Assembly: GCF_032854445.1 (NCBI RefSeq)
Contig: NC_088303.1
Location: 19,227,501 to 19,291,500, forward strand
DNA length: 64,000 nt
Direction of reading: 5' to 3'
DNA from: Liolophura sinensis
Taxonomy: Eukaryota; Mollusca; Polyplacophora; Chitonida; Chitonidae
The notes under the pieces are model-generated. The model saw only the letters and a program-made list of their open reading frames with translations, was not told where the DNA came from and did no database searches. How positions within the stretch are numbered: position 1 is the first letter of the stretch; every line of letters starts with the position of its first letter. Made by a program: the position numbers and the translations under genes. Shown here one piece after another: positions 1-12,300 of the stretch.

Positions 1-2758
1 TCAAGTATTTCCTGATTTTCTTTCTGATGAATTTCACCAATGCCTACAGCAGGCAGGCCGAGAACTCCCCTGCCAGCATACATCAGTTTTACTCCCACGA
101 TGTTCTGAAAGCGAGGATTGATAAATGACCAGGCACCCATGTTGCGCTGTTCCTCTTGACTCCACATGAACTCTGAAGCTTTAGGGTATTTACTGACCTC
201 TTTCTGCAGGGCAGCAGCAGGGAAGGGACACAGTGACTCCAGTCTGACAAAGGCAATGTCTTCCCTTCCTCGTGCCTCTCGCTCCTTGAGTAAGGTGTAA
301 TAGTGCTTCCCTGAGCAGAAGATGAGACGTTTGACCTGACTGGGAGTCACATGAGGGTCTCCTAGAACATGTGAGAAGGAGGTGCCAGGAGACATGTCGG
401 CCAGTGTGGAGACAGCGGCAGGATAACGTAGCAGAATCTTCGGGGCGACCATCACCAAAGGCTTTCTGTAATTTCGTACAACTTGCTGACGAAGGAGGTG
501 GAAGTACTGGGCTGGAGTGGATGGATTAGCTACCTGGAAATTCACATTATCTCCATCTACCCCGTCCTCTTCACTATCTGTCATCTGTAAAAACCTCTCC
601 ATACGGCAGGATGTGTGTTCTGGCCCTGCACCATCATAACCATGTGGCAGCAACATCACGATCCCACTCTGTAGCAGCCATTTGTTCTCACCTGACGTTA
701 TAAAGGTGTCTATCATGATCTGGGCACCATTGAAGAAATCCCCAAACTGAGCTTCCCAGATAACAAGGTTGTTGGGGCTTTCTAAACTCATCCCATACTC
801 AAAGCCCAACACAGCTTCCTCTGAGAGAACACTGTTTGCCATTTCCAAGAAACCCTTCTGGTCTGGAATTGTGTTGTTGAGAGGAATGCATATTTCATCA
901 GTGGACTGATCAACGAGCATGGTATGCCTCTGACTGAAGGTGCCCCTCCCCACATCCTGGCCGCTGATACGCACATTGAACCCTTGACAGAGCAGAGAGC
1001 CAATAGCCAGTGCTTCCCCTGTTGACCAGTCAAGGTTTGCCCCTTCTTCAAGTTTCTGGCGTCTCCTATCTATATGAGTCTTCTGAATAGTTGGGTGCAC
1101 GCTAAAGGATGGAGGAAGCTCTACAGACTTGGCACCGATGTACTTAAGCAGGGATTCATCTACCCCAGTGTCCCATGTCGTCAACTGGTCAGAGGCCTGA
1201 ACACAATCTGACCACTGACCAAGGAGGTGATACTGTTTTACTGGGTTTCCAAGCTGGCTGAACTCATGTACCAGCATATTGTTCCACTCACTTACATTTT
1301 TCAGCAGGTCTTCCTTAGAACACAATCCTTCAGGAGACTAGTTGATCTGCATACAAATCAGGCACACTTTTCCTGCCTCTTATAGCACCGTACATAAGTG
1401 GCTGTGTGAATGATGGTTCATCCATTTCGTTGTGACCAGATTTTCTGTAGCACACCAGTTCAATGATCACGTCCTTTTTAAATCTCAGCCGGTAAGCCAT
1501 AGCTATAGATGTGGCCTTGAGCACATCCTCTGGAGATTCTCCATTTACATGAAGCACGGGGCAGGGCATTCTTTTAGCCACATCCGAGCAGTACAAAGAT
1601 GATCTGCCATAGTGTTCCTCTGTGGTATATCCCAGCTGATTATTCACAATTAGATGCACGCTACCATTCACGGAGAAATGTGGACAGTTAGCAAAACTAA
1701 ATGTCTCAGCGATAACTCCTTGGCCAGAGAATGAGCCATCCCATGGACTTGTACGCAGACGGCCTTGTCAGACGGAGAAGAGGGATCCTCGCTATACTCT
1801 CCAGTCCTCACGGTCTGCTGTTTGGCCCTGGCTTTGCCCACAGCTACAGGTGAGACTGCATCCAGGTGGGATGGATTGGGTAGGAAAGACACATGTAGAC
1901 TGCAGCCATGGTAATCCAAGTTCACCGAGTTGTACAGGTGGCTTAGAACATCGCCAGTTCCTTGAACACCCGGTGGAAATTCACTTAGTCCCTTTGATCT
2001 TCCTAAACATGGTTGCCACCGGATAGTTCAACATTACAGCCAAGAAGCTTAGACGCCCGCGATGCGGCATTCCAATTACAACATTTGTAACACCCTCTTC
2101 ACAGCTTTTGTTGAAGACTTCATCAAAGAACCCCATCATGCCCTCCGCACCTTCTCCCCCATAGCGCTTCAGTTGTTGTGAATTTTGATGCCAGAAAATT
2201 GTCGAACGCTAACGTTTTCAGTAATAAATTGCCGACTTTAATCTTTCTTTCTGGTGCAAATTCCAGCTGATTTTTTGTCTCAAACATCTGCGCAAACCAT
2301 TCCCTTTCATTTTCACTTGATAAATGCTCAAACTCTGCTGTAAGAGATCCACAATATTCCTTTTGTAATGATTGGTATAAATTCCCGAGAAGAGACAGGG
2401 CCCTGATACACCAGAGAAGATGCCACTGGCATCAATCGTTTTATCAGCATCTGAGTTTTCTCAACCCATATCTCTCAGCATTTAATACAACCACAGTTTT
2501 TCCCTGTTTCAATCCCAATGGATCAAGTACAGCCATTTTTGTGACCATGTTGACGGTAAGCCTGAACGAATCTATAAATATTACACAGCTCTTGACGTTG
2601 TTTTATTGCCGATTCTTCAAGGCTGTCCAGTGTATCTCCAGTTCGGGGCATGTAACCATACACTCCGCTTTTTGAATGATACGTCACCTTACTAATCCGA
2701 TGTCACCTCGCCAATAAGGATATCGTTGGGGGAAGAAATGCCGAAGTTTGAAAATCAT
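1..2758 (-). CDS. DHTKD1: 2-oxoadipate dehydrogenase E1 (DHTKD1-like), intronless, 3' end off window, frameshifted in 5' half
   Basis: Thiamine-diphosphate E1 subunit that decarboxylates 2-oxoadipate to feed glutaryl-CoA formation in mitochondrial lysine and tryptophan breakdown (family knowledge). Reading the minus strand from ATG 2758-2756 gives an Arg-rich, presequence-like N-terminus, then [19 protein letters not shown] (about 2070-2045), [10 protein letters not shown], a GQGV-type loop, [46 protein letters not shown] and, at the edge, [14 protein letters not shown]. That is nearly the full length of DHTKD1 (about 920 residues in vertebrates); only a few residues and the stop lie outside. 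No intron interrupts it, although animal DHTKD1 genes normally have many, so a retrogene is likely. About 1-1335 is one open frame. Further upstream the frame changes by one base near 1335, 1741, 1994, 2172, 2400, 2460, 2536 and 2688. I saw no nonsense substitutions. Either assembly indels or a young pseudogene; the family call is firm, the coding status is not. Confidence 0.88.
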
Positions 2759-3081
2759 GTTAGCAGGTGTAAATGAAATAAACCTTTCCGAAACCGAAAG
2801 TGTAGAGTTACCAGAGGTAAAACTTGTTAATGATCTTGTACACAGCACAAACGCATGTCATCTTCTCGGAATAAACGGATGCAGTTACATCCTCTTTTGC
2901 TGTTTTTAGTCCAAAGTTTGCCATGTCAAGCTGGCACCTGAACACACCTCCAAATGATAAGTTAACTCCCTTGATTTGAAAGCTGTGCGAGATCGCATGC
3001 GCAGCGGAAACGCCGCCATACGCGAAAAGCCAAAGTCATCACACGTTTTTGAGTTTGCATATTTGTTTACAAGGTTTCAAG
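2759..3081. promoter_or_regulatory. Divergent DHTKD1/PSMD7 intergenic region, probable shared promoter
   Basis: About 320 bp separates the two start codons, which face away from each other. The part nearest PSMD7 is locally CpG-rich. It carries GCATGCGC (around 2995-3003), which resembles an NRF1 half-palindrome, and GCCGCCAT (around 3012-3020), which resembles a YY1 site on the opposite strand; both are common at housekeeping promoters. I see no TATA box at a sensible distance. Promoter function is inferred from position and motifs only. Confidence 0.5.
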
Positions 3082-6000
3082 ATGCCACCCACAGAACAGG
3101 CAGAAACAAAACCTATTCCAAAGGTGGACACTAAGATTTCCAAGGTTGTGGTCCATCCTTTGGTGCTTTTAAGTGTGGTAGATCATTTTAATCGTATGGG
3201 AAAAGTCGGAAATGTCAAAAGAGTCGTCGGTGTGCTGCTTGGTTCTAACAGACAAGGCGTCTTGGATGTGTCAAATAGTTTTGCAGGTAATACTCGATGA
3301 TAGATCTCTGTGTCATTAACTCTGAACTTAATCTGTCTCTGTCACATTCCTCGTCTGGGCCTCTCGGGCTATATGTGAAAGACTACGGCCCTGAAGAGAT
3401 GAGCCGCAACTGCTGTGAAGGTTACTGAACGTTAAGGCAAGTATCAGATATTTTGGAGAAATTAACAAAACGTTTAATTTAACTGACCATTAGGCTACAC
3501 AAGATTATCCCTTCACAACCGCAACTGTTCCGACGGTTACTGAACTACCTGGTTTAAAGCCCGAAACCTGCTCCATTCAAAAGGGGGCGGGCTTCCTCAG
3601 TGTTTCTCCTTCACGCAGAGCGCAGTTGTAGGGACGCCTGGCCTAAATTGAACTGTGCAGGGACGAACTTCAGGCTTTGAACCGGGTAGTATTTGCAATG
3701 ATGGCACATATGTAACCGTCGGAACATTTGCGGCTATAAAGGGATAATCTTATGTAATGGTAAGTTGAATTAAACATTTACGTAATTTCTCCAAAATATC
3801 AGATACTTGCCTTAACATTTAATTGTTGAACAGAAAAATAAGGTTGGTCCATTCCTCAAAGTTTTTAGCCTTAATAGTCCTGCCTTGTCTTCTTGTTTCA
3901 CATTCATCCAAAGGCTTAGTCATTCTCTCCTTGTTCTTGTTAGCTCCTTGTTAGCTTTTTCCTGGTAAGTTCATTTTGAACAATAAATTGATGATCTGCT
4001 TACTTCACGCGCATCATGAACTAGGATGTACATTTGTGACTAAAACCTGGTCAATATTAAAAACCAATAGTCTGCATGTGTAAAAATGTGATCTTATTTT
4101 CATTTCTCTTTAGATTCACATTGTGTAACCATAAATTTGGGTTAATCTTTGTCAAATCTGCTTTTTTTCGGTGCACTGGCAGCCTGTCATAGTAAGGAAG
4201 TCGAACATACTAAAGTGAGGTTCTCATACCTAGCCTTGTGGAAATGTGCCACATTATTTGGCCCCATTGAAAAAAAATGTCTTGCTTCTCACAGAATGTG
4301 AATACCTCTATGTCGGATCTAACTACAACAAAAACAGTCTTTTGTAAAGTAAGTAACTTTCTGAGAAAGTGGCTTGGGGGATAGAAAATTATTTTTCTTA
4401 CCGTTGATCGGAACCCTGTTTGTCATAACCCAGGAGTGGTTACAGATTAAATTGCAAAAAAAAGATCAGATCAGATTTACGCTGCTGTTGCAGAACCTTA
4501 CACAAGATAATTCTATTATGAATGATCCTAGCGATGTGTTTCGAGAGAAATAAACAATAATTTGTAATGGGTTTTGAGAGTGTTTACCTGGTTTACCATT
4601 ACATAACCAGCGACAACAGAGTAAAAGATCACTTGGTCAGGTACAGATAGAGCCTTTGGCACCTGACCTCAGATGGGGCTAGAACAGATAGGGTGGATAA
4701 GCTATTGAAACTCTTAATGATATTAATTTGAGCAACTTCTGACTGCAACTGCATGCCTATCACTCAGTATATTCTGCAAGTCAGAAAATTCAGACTATTA
4801 GCGGAATGAAGTAGGTGTTAATATTCACTCTAAAATGGCAACATATGCTAGTCCTCTACAATATGACTGTCTATATCTTTGACTTGACACTGAGTCATAC
4901 AAACACATTACATATTCCTGTTGGAAAGGCATGTAAATGTGCCACTTTGGTCTTCATTACAACAACATGCCTCCCATAATATTGCCCAAAATACCTATAA
5001 ATTTGGTACCGGGGTAAAGCCAAACTGCTGCTGTTCCAAGGCTTTTTGTTGATAAACCCAAATATGTGCTCAGATTTTGATTGCACATCCCACTGGTTGT
5101 CCAAGATACTGCCTAGATCCATGCGTGCACAGGTCAATGTCGTGTTTATAACCCCCAGCTTGACAAGAGACCTTTGGTAAATAACCACCAGTCGCCACTG
5201 ATCAAACATGGACGTCAAGGAAATATAGATGGGGCTTATCGAGATGCACTTATCAGCAATGTTTGTACAAAATTTTCTAGTGACTTTGCCCTGCTTTGGT
5301 TTTAAACTTGATATTCTGAGTTTGGGATAGAATTTTTGCTTCAATGCCCATGTCATTCAGTACTGACTACTGATTGTTGTGACATTATCTTATGGGATAG
5401 TAATTGCTGTGATTTGCACGAGAAGTGTTTTGGCAGTATGAGGTACGTGATGTATACTTAGATCTAAGTAAACATAAGCAAGGATTATTGTGGGAGGATC
5501 ATGCATGGTTAGTACTCAGTACCATGTTATTGCTCTCTGTTTCAGTTCCATTTGATGAAGATGACAAAGACAAAACAGTGTGGTTTTTGGATCATGATTA
5601 TTTGGAAAACATGTATGCCATGTTTAAAAAAGTCAATGGTAAGATATCAGTCCTGCAAGAGGCTTTCAGATAATGCTGCTCATGTGCTTAGATTGTAACA
5701 TGACGTAAGACTTAGAGCTTAAGCAATAAACAACGAAGGAAGTTGTTGACAGGAGGAGATACATGAATCAACTAATGGATTCATGATCATACATTCAAAC
5801 AATCTACAATAGACAGAAAGTGAAAACCTTCTGTTGGCCCTCTCTATTTGTGTCTGTTAATGAAGTCTTCCTTAAAGGAAATGCTAATTTTTTGAGTTGG
5901 TTCAGCAAAATGGAAAAATGAGTTACCATTTGAAAGCGAATTCACTAAACCAAATACAAGTTTACTTTCTATCGACTATGTATTATAAAATGTTTGTAAT

Positions 6001-9000
6001 TTGCCAGGATCTATACCGCCGAACTGAAATTACATGGGAGGCTTTATAATGACATTACAGTGCCGTGTAATTTTGCTAAGTATCATATCTCCCATTGTCT
6101 GTACTACGCAAATGGGGGTAGGGGGTGGGCAGAGGTCCGTAACCTTGTCATAAAAGTCAGTTTGAGCCATGCTTCCAAATATTGCGGCTGGAGTGAGTGG
6201 TTGGTCGAAGGGAAACTCCGCTTAAAACTATACATTCAATTGTCCACTGAAAGTTAGACAGGTCAGTAAGTCCTTAACTTGACGTTTAAAATAGCAGCAA
6301 ATATTTTTTGCCATTGGCAATATGTCTCTTTAAAGTTTATTTTGATCATGAAATTGAGGTGCCTCCATGCCAAGGAGGATAGCTTACCCAGGAGCCTCCC
6401 ACCAATGCGGTCGGTGTGAGTTCAAGTCCTCTCCTTTGGTACTTGAGGATGTCTGCCAGCAACCTGCGGATGGTCGTGGGTTTCCATTGGGGTCTGCATG
6501 GTGTCCTCGCACCATAATACTGGCCGAAAAATATTATTGAGTATGGTGTAAAACACGAATGAAATACTAGTAAATCAATGAATAAATTATGAAATTGGAA
6601 AAAGCATTACTCGCATGTAATTCTTGTTTTTACAAGTGATACACAGATTTATCTGGTCATTGACACTTTTTAAATTCCAATGAAATTTCATCTCAAAGAC
6701 TGTTTTGAAGAACAAGGCAAAAACAAATGCATAAAACTGATATTTTGCAATAGATACAATATTTATGAGTATCATTGTTCTTGACAATTGCCACATGGTT
6801 GTCTTTTCAGCAAGAGAAAAAGTGTTGGTTGGTATCACACTGGACCAAAGCTAAATCAGAATGACATTGCCATCAATGAACTGATGCGGCGGTACTGTCC
6901 TAACTCAGTAAGTCATTTTCATCGTTTTTTGGCCTTCATAAGCTTTCATATCTTGAAACATTTGAGAAAAAGTTTTTTTTTTAAGGTATTGAAAAAAAAA
7001 AGACATGACCCAGTGGTAAATGTGAAACTGTAGAAGTATATAACTTTTCATAAATTTTTTAACATGTATAGAAGGCATTAAATTTGATGAACTATGTGTA
7101 TAGTTATATGGTGATACCATATTGTGTAAAAGTGAAGTTCTGAAATGAAAATTAGGGTATCACTCACTTGTAACAAGCGAAAATCTCTTTCGCTATAGAT
7201 GGCAATTAAGTAATACTGTAATCACAATCTTGAATTCTCCTGCCATGATGCTGGTCGCCGTCGTATAAGTGAAATATTCTTGAGTACAGCATAACAACAC
7301 CGATCAGAGTAATAAATCAGTGAATTGTTACGTGTGGCTGACTACAGCATTTTGTTTGAATTTTTACAGCTCCTGTCCCTGAGCAGCTGTTACCCTAACC
7401 TTCACATGTCCTAAATAAAATTTGTCTGGGTCAGAAAGGCAGATAAGTGTTTGCGTTTATAATATTTATATAATGTGAATGCTATTATCAGGTTTAATAT
7501 CTTACAGGTACTGGTTGTAATAGATGCGAAACCAAAGGACCTAGGACTCCCTACAGAAGCATACTATTCTGTTGAAGAAGTTCATGACGTAAGACATTGG
7601 CTTACATCACAGGAGTTCACCCCTTTTCTAAGAATAACATCATGAATATTGATTTTGAAAAGTTGGTAAATTTTGTTAAAAAAAAGGGTGGATATTAAAG
7701 TACATTTTGGAATGAGTAAATAAAGAACAGTTCCAATAAAATTTGCATCTGAAGCATTGAAAATACAATGGCTGGAAATGGAAGTTTCTATTTCTAAGTG
7801 CTATCAGTTTGTGGACAGATTTCAAAGTGGAGCCAATTTCTGGTTGCAACAGGAAACAACCTGAAAGATTTAATGTCAGACTTAAACATTGTAGAAGTTG
7901 CACTTCCTATGTTCATCCCAAAGAGATTGTGTGTGTGTGTGTGTGTGTGTCTCACTTGCTTCTTGTTATTAAAATGCTGCACTTAGTTTATATGAAATGG
8001 CGGAGCTTGTGAATGTTTGTTGTGCAGGATGGAACACCAACTTCCAAAACCTTTGAGCACATTCCCAGTGAGATTGGAGCAGAAGAGGCAGAAGAAGTTG
8101 GAGTTGAGCATTTATTAAGGTTTGTCATTCATGCCTTTCTGCAATATTCAAGTAAATTACATTGTCAGGAGAAATGATCTTGACTGGTGTCTTGTTTCAC
8201 ACAGCCATTGGAAGCTAACTTGAATCCACCATAATGTCTGGAATACCAGCAATATTTCTTGAATTATAGGCTTTTTGGTAAGTAAGGGAATAGCATATAT
8301 GTAATTTAATAAGTAATTATCAAACCAGATTTTTGGCAATAAATCATTCTGCACAAATAAGATTTTTGCTGTTTTAGTATAGTTCTAATAATTACTTTAT
8401 GCAAAATATCAGCCTTGTGTGTGCATGTGTTATGTGACCAAGTTGGTTAGAGTACCAGTGGGGCTCAATGGCCCAGGAGACTCTCTGCAATGTGGTGGCT
8501 GTGAGTTCAAGTCCAGCTCATGCTGGCTTTCTCTGTGGCTTTACATGGGAAGGCCTGTCAGCAACCTGTGTATGGTCGTGGGTACCCCCAGAGTCTGTCT
8601 GCTATTCTCTTTCCATAATGCAGGCCGCTGAGTACAGCGTACAACACCAATAAATAAATAAATGAAGAAGGCCGTTGTTTTTTTCTGAGCACTCTATTTG
8701 ATTCAACATGTAGACCTGATCACCATCATGGACTTTAAAGAATTACAACAGTCGAATCCTTTAAGAGATAATCACTACGGCTGTGTTTTCCGGTTGCAGG
8801 GACATTAAGGACACAACAGTGGGCACATTATCACAGCGTGTTACAAGCCAGCTTATGGGTCTTAAGGGTCTGAACCTTCACATTAATGACATTGGATCAT
8901 ACCTGGAGAAAGTGGCATCAGGACAGCTGCCAATCAACCACCAAATCATATACCAGCTACAGGACGTGTTCAACCTCCTACCAGATGTCAACCTGCAGCA

Positions 9001-9301
9001 GTTTGTCAAGGCAGTGTATGTGAAAACCAATGATCAGATGTTGGTTGTATACGTGGCCTCCCTTATCAGATCTGTCATAGCCCTACATAACCTGATCAAC
9101 AACAAACTACAGAACCGTGACGCCGAGAAAAGTGAAGGAAAGGATTCAAACAAGGACAAAAAGAAAGACAAGGAAGAAAAGGGAGATGGTGATAAGAAGA
9201 AAGATGGAGACAAAGATAAGAAAAAGGATGATGACAAGAAAGACACTGACAAAAAAGACGCAAAGAAGGAATCATCTAGTAGTAAAGGAGCAAAGAAGTG
9301 A
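3082..9301 (+). CDS. PSMD7: 26S proteasome non-ATPase regulatory subunit 7 (Rpn8), six coding exons
   Basis: Lid subunit of the 19S regulatory particle; its MPN domain pairs with the deubiquitinase Rpn11 but lacks the full metal-binding motif (family knowledge). Coding exons: 3082-3286, 5546-5638, 6811-6907, 7508-7588, 8028-8119 and 8800-9301 (stop TGA), all with GT-AG borders. The protein opens with about 18 extra residues, then [73 protein letters not shown] and the helical [14 protein letters not shown] to [15 protein letters not shown] region. It ends in a long K/D/E-rich tail. Exon lengths sum to 1070 nt, one short of a multiple of three: the break lies in exon 3 at the A5 run 6817-6821, where a sixth A would restore [12 protein letters not shown]. 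Restored length is 356 residues against 324 in human. An AATAAA signal lies at 9549-9554. Confidence 0.96.
3436..3811. mobile_element. Miniature inverted-repeat element flanked by TTAA, PSMD7 intron 1
   Basis: The 376-bp element sits between two TTAA tetranucleotides (3432-3435 and 3812-3815). Its ends are inverted copies beginning GGCAAGTATC, and the match continues with few changes for more than 30 bp, then more loosely for over 100 bp per arm (for example GATTATCCCTT on the left and its complement on the right). It has no coding capacity. TTAA target duplication is the hallmark of piggyBac-type transposition, so this is probably a non-autonomous piggyBac-like MITE. Confidence 0.75.
6369..6583 (+). 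mobile_element. SINE family A copy, PSMD7 intron 2, degraded head
   Basis: It contains the family A body (GAGCCTCCCACCAATGCGG, GTGAGTTCAAGTCC, CAGCAACCTGCGGATGGTCG, GTGTAAAACAC) with a poor 5' head. GAGTTCAAGTCC resembles a Pol III B box (GGTTCGANTCC), so the family is tRNA-derived. Confidence 0.7.
7231..7323 (+). mobile_element. SINE family A 3' fragment, PSMD7 intron 3
   Basis: Only the last part of the family A unit remains: the CCATGATGCTGG block, GTCGTATAAGTGAAATATTC and an AATAAAT-type tail. Confidence 0.65.
7928..7951. repeat. (GT)n microsatellite, PSMD7 intron 4
   Basis: About eleven uninterrupted GT dinucleotides about 80 bases upstream of PSMD7 exon 5. Confidence 0.9.
8438..8664 (+). 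mobile_element. SINE family A copy, PSMD7 intron 5
   Basis: It has an A-box-like GTTGGTTAGAG, the GTGAGTTCAAGTCC B box, GTGGCTTTACATGGGAAGG, CAGCAACCTG and an AATAAATAAATAAAT tail. Short open frames across it are part of the repeat, not genes. Confidence 0.75.
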
Positions 9302-12300
9302 AATTGATCAATTCGGACAAAGACGATTTGTACTGGAGAGTGCTCTCTGGTTACTCTGGACAAACTCATTATTTGGAAGGCAATGTTTGAGTGCAAAGAA
9401 TGAAATGTGACAGCTTTGTTGTGAATGTAATTTACTTTACTCCACCGGATTCCAGAGTTGAGTGTTCAGCTGAAAGTTTACGGAGTGCTGAAAATGAGTT
9501 CCTTACTATAAGGGTCACATCTGAGACCGGTACCTGACAAGGGTGAGAAATAAACTTTCTAACAGACTGGACACAACAGTTTCCCGTTATTTGAAATGAT
9601 GCAGATAAAGAAAAGACATTAAGACTTGCATATCCTACAGTGACCCAAATCTGTTTTGGCAGTAAAATTCATTGATCACTAACTGCACGTTGAGTAATAA
9701 CCAGTTCCAACTCATTTACTTGATTTCTGAAAGATTCTCAACATAAAAGACAAAAGCAAATTATGTAATATTCCAACTGTTTATTATAAACTTTATATGC
9801 AACAGAAATAAAACATCTGAAAAACCATTTCACTGGTACATAAAACTGATATTTCCGACTAATAATATTGCGTAGACATTAAGTTATTAACGACTTTGCT
9901 TGGAATCAACGGTCCAGGAGATAGCAGTGTAACATTTTCTGTTCAGCACAGCAATTATTTAATCTGCTGACCATATGGATATCAAGAGTGCAGTAGTCAA
10001 TGTTTACCATGTATATTTATGGAAGGTGTACAGTTGGAGTATCTGAAAGTCGCATATAAATGTAACTTGGTACTAGATGTTAAATATGTCCGTTAGAGAC
10101 TGGATCAACCAGTATATATGACTAATGTTGAACATGGAGAAGCAAGGCAGCTTTTCCTACAACTGACTTTCACAGAAAAAAAAAGACAAATGTGTCAAAT
10201 TGGGGTTAGTACCACATTTGTAGTACTTTACTCTGGCATACTGTGGCAAGATCACGCTAGAACCAGCACACAGTTATGGCTTTTGACAAGAGAAAGAAGG
10301 ACTCATTTCAAATTGATTATCAATCCTCAAATCCAAATGTTTTCATCAACCCACTGGTTAATACATACTGAGGAAGAATATGGTGAATGTCCTAAATTAG
10401 TACTTTCGGCTTACAGTTTTCAGCAGAATACCATCGTACCTTCTAATGAAACACCTTAATAAGATCCACAGAAATCTCAGAATGTGGCAAGATTTGCAAC
10501 TTGGTCTTAGGTGAAATTTTGGGTTTTCTTTTTATTGTAAGTAAATTTTTGCTCAGAAACCAATATTTAGATACATGTACATATAGAGGCAACTATGGCA
10601 CTTCTCAGATCAATGTTTTACCAGTACTCCAGTCTGAGTGGCGGCTGAGAGCTTACAGGCGAGATCAAATCTGCATAGGAAACAAAGCACTTTTGCACTA
10701 CAAATACAATTGGTACATATAGACATGGTGAAATTGCAATACAAGCTATGTGTATTAGCTTTACACGAAACCAACCACTCAATGCACCCAGGACCTGTGT
10801 TACAGAATTTCACCATGTTTTACTTAATGCCGTGTGTGCTATGACTGACAGGATATATTGTAACACTGGCATGGACATGTGGTTAAACCAGCGGTATTGT
10901 AGAATGGAAATGCCATATCACAACTGATTCATCACTGCGTAATACTGTAGTCTGAAACTAGGTGTAGAAAACACTGCCCTACACAACAAGGGAGAAATCG
11001 TTAAAATTTGCTCGGTTAAGTAGGCATTAGGAAATATTTCACCCATATAATCTGAAATGTTCAAATAAACTGATTTAAGACCATACATTGTTTAATCACG
11101 GCATCAGTTATAATGATGATGTAGAATATCACTGAAATATAATCATTTCCTATCTTCCACGTATCACAAAGTTACATGATGTGCATGTACATATACGTAA
11201 AGTTAGTACTTTTTTTTATGTATTATATAAAGGGAATAAGAAATGCAATTCTCTCCCTTGATTGACTTAAAATAGAGCTTTGAACTGTAAAGTGAAGTCA
11301 AAAAATGACACCTTGAATGAAGAAACTTGCAACAAAAGTTTTCAATTGTAAACTTGAATCCACCAGTAATGACTTTCTAAAGTGTATGTTAATAAAATGA
11401 CAAAGATGAAAGGCGGTTCTGCTGGTGGTGGCCAAGCAGATGGCTGTCTTGGCAGTACATTACACAGAAGAGAAAGATGATGTTAAGGTGACAATGAAGC
11501 CATCTCTTTGATGATCACTATCCCTGCTGCTGCTTTAATTAACAGCTTCATTTGGTGGCATATGGCTTTTCTAAGTCTTCAAAGAAATTACGAACTTCTA
11601 CAGTATCAACACTATTACTTAACAACATAACACAGGAGTGTGTGCTGTAGGACTTTCACATCACATTCAGAGTTAACTACAAGCAAGAACAAAGCACTTT
11701 GAATATTCTGATCAGACAAAATGGCAGCCTATCTGGCTAGAATCTCTGAATGACAGGATTTGACCCTAAGTAACTGCATTGAATAAATTGCAACAAAAAG
11801 CTGTTCCCTCAACCTTGATTTCATTGGCCATTTCATTTGCTAACAAAAATGATATTCAGACAAGTAATGAAATTTCAAAATGACAAACTTCTATTCAAAC
11901 AACACCTTGCATGAACATTTGATGAACAGCATTGTAAATGCATGTATACATAAAAATCTCCAATTTTTAATTCCCCTAGATGCGCTCATACAACATACAC
12001 TGGTGCTAAAACACAGCATGATATCATCAATTGATTTTGCAGAAAAAAACAACACTAACAGATTAAAGCATCATTATCACTTGACAGTGTTATTGTAAGT
12101 TATACATTTTGGTAAACAAGCAAACCTGCCTTAACTGTTTTTTTCTCTTAAATCTCTCTCCCAAAAATATACAACAATTTTAACAAGGTCTAATTCCAGA
12201 TGTGAATATATCACACAAACAATTGCTTTGTAAGTTTTGCATAACTGCCTATGAAATATAATTCACGTTGACTAGATAATTTTATAACACAGCAAATTCA

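Noticed and set aside
4895-5356. 153-codon minus-strand frame in PSMD7 intron 1
   Set aside because: No recognisable motifs, inside an intron of the opposite strand, no splice or promoter context; likely chance.
6811-6826. Alternative splice acceptor to explain the PSMD7 exon 3 frame problem
   Set aside because: No AG in the right phase exists near 6811; one extra A in the A5 run explains it more simply.
9034-9410. Open frames of 97 and 120 codons over PSMD7's last exon
   Set aside because: They are shadows of the Lys/Asp-rich tail in other frames.
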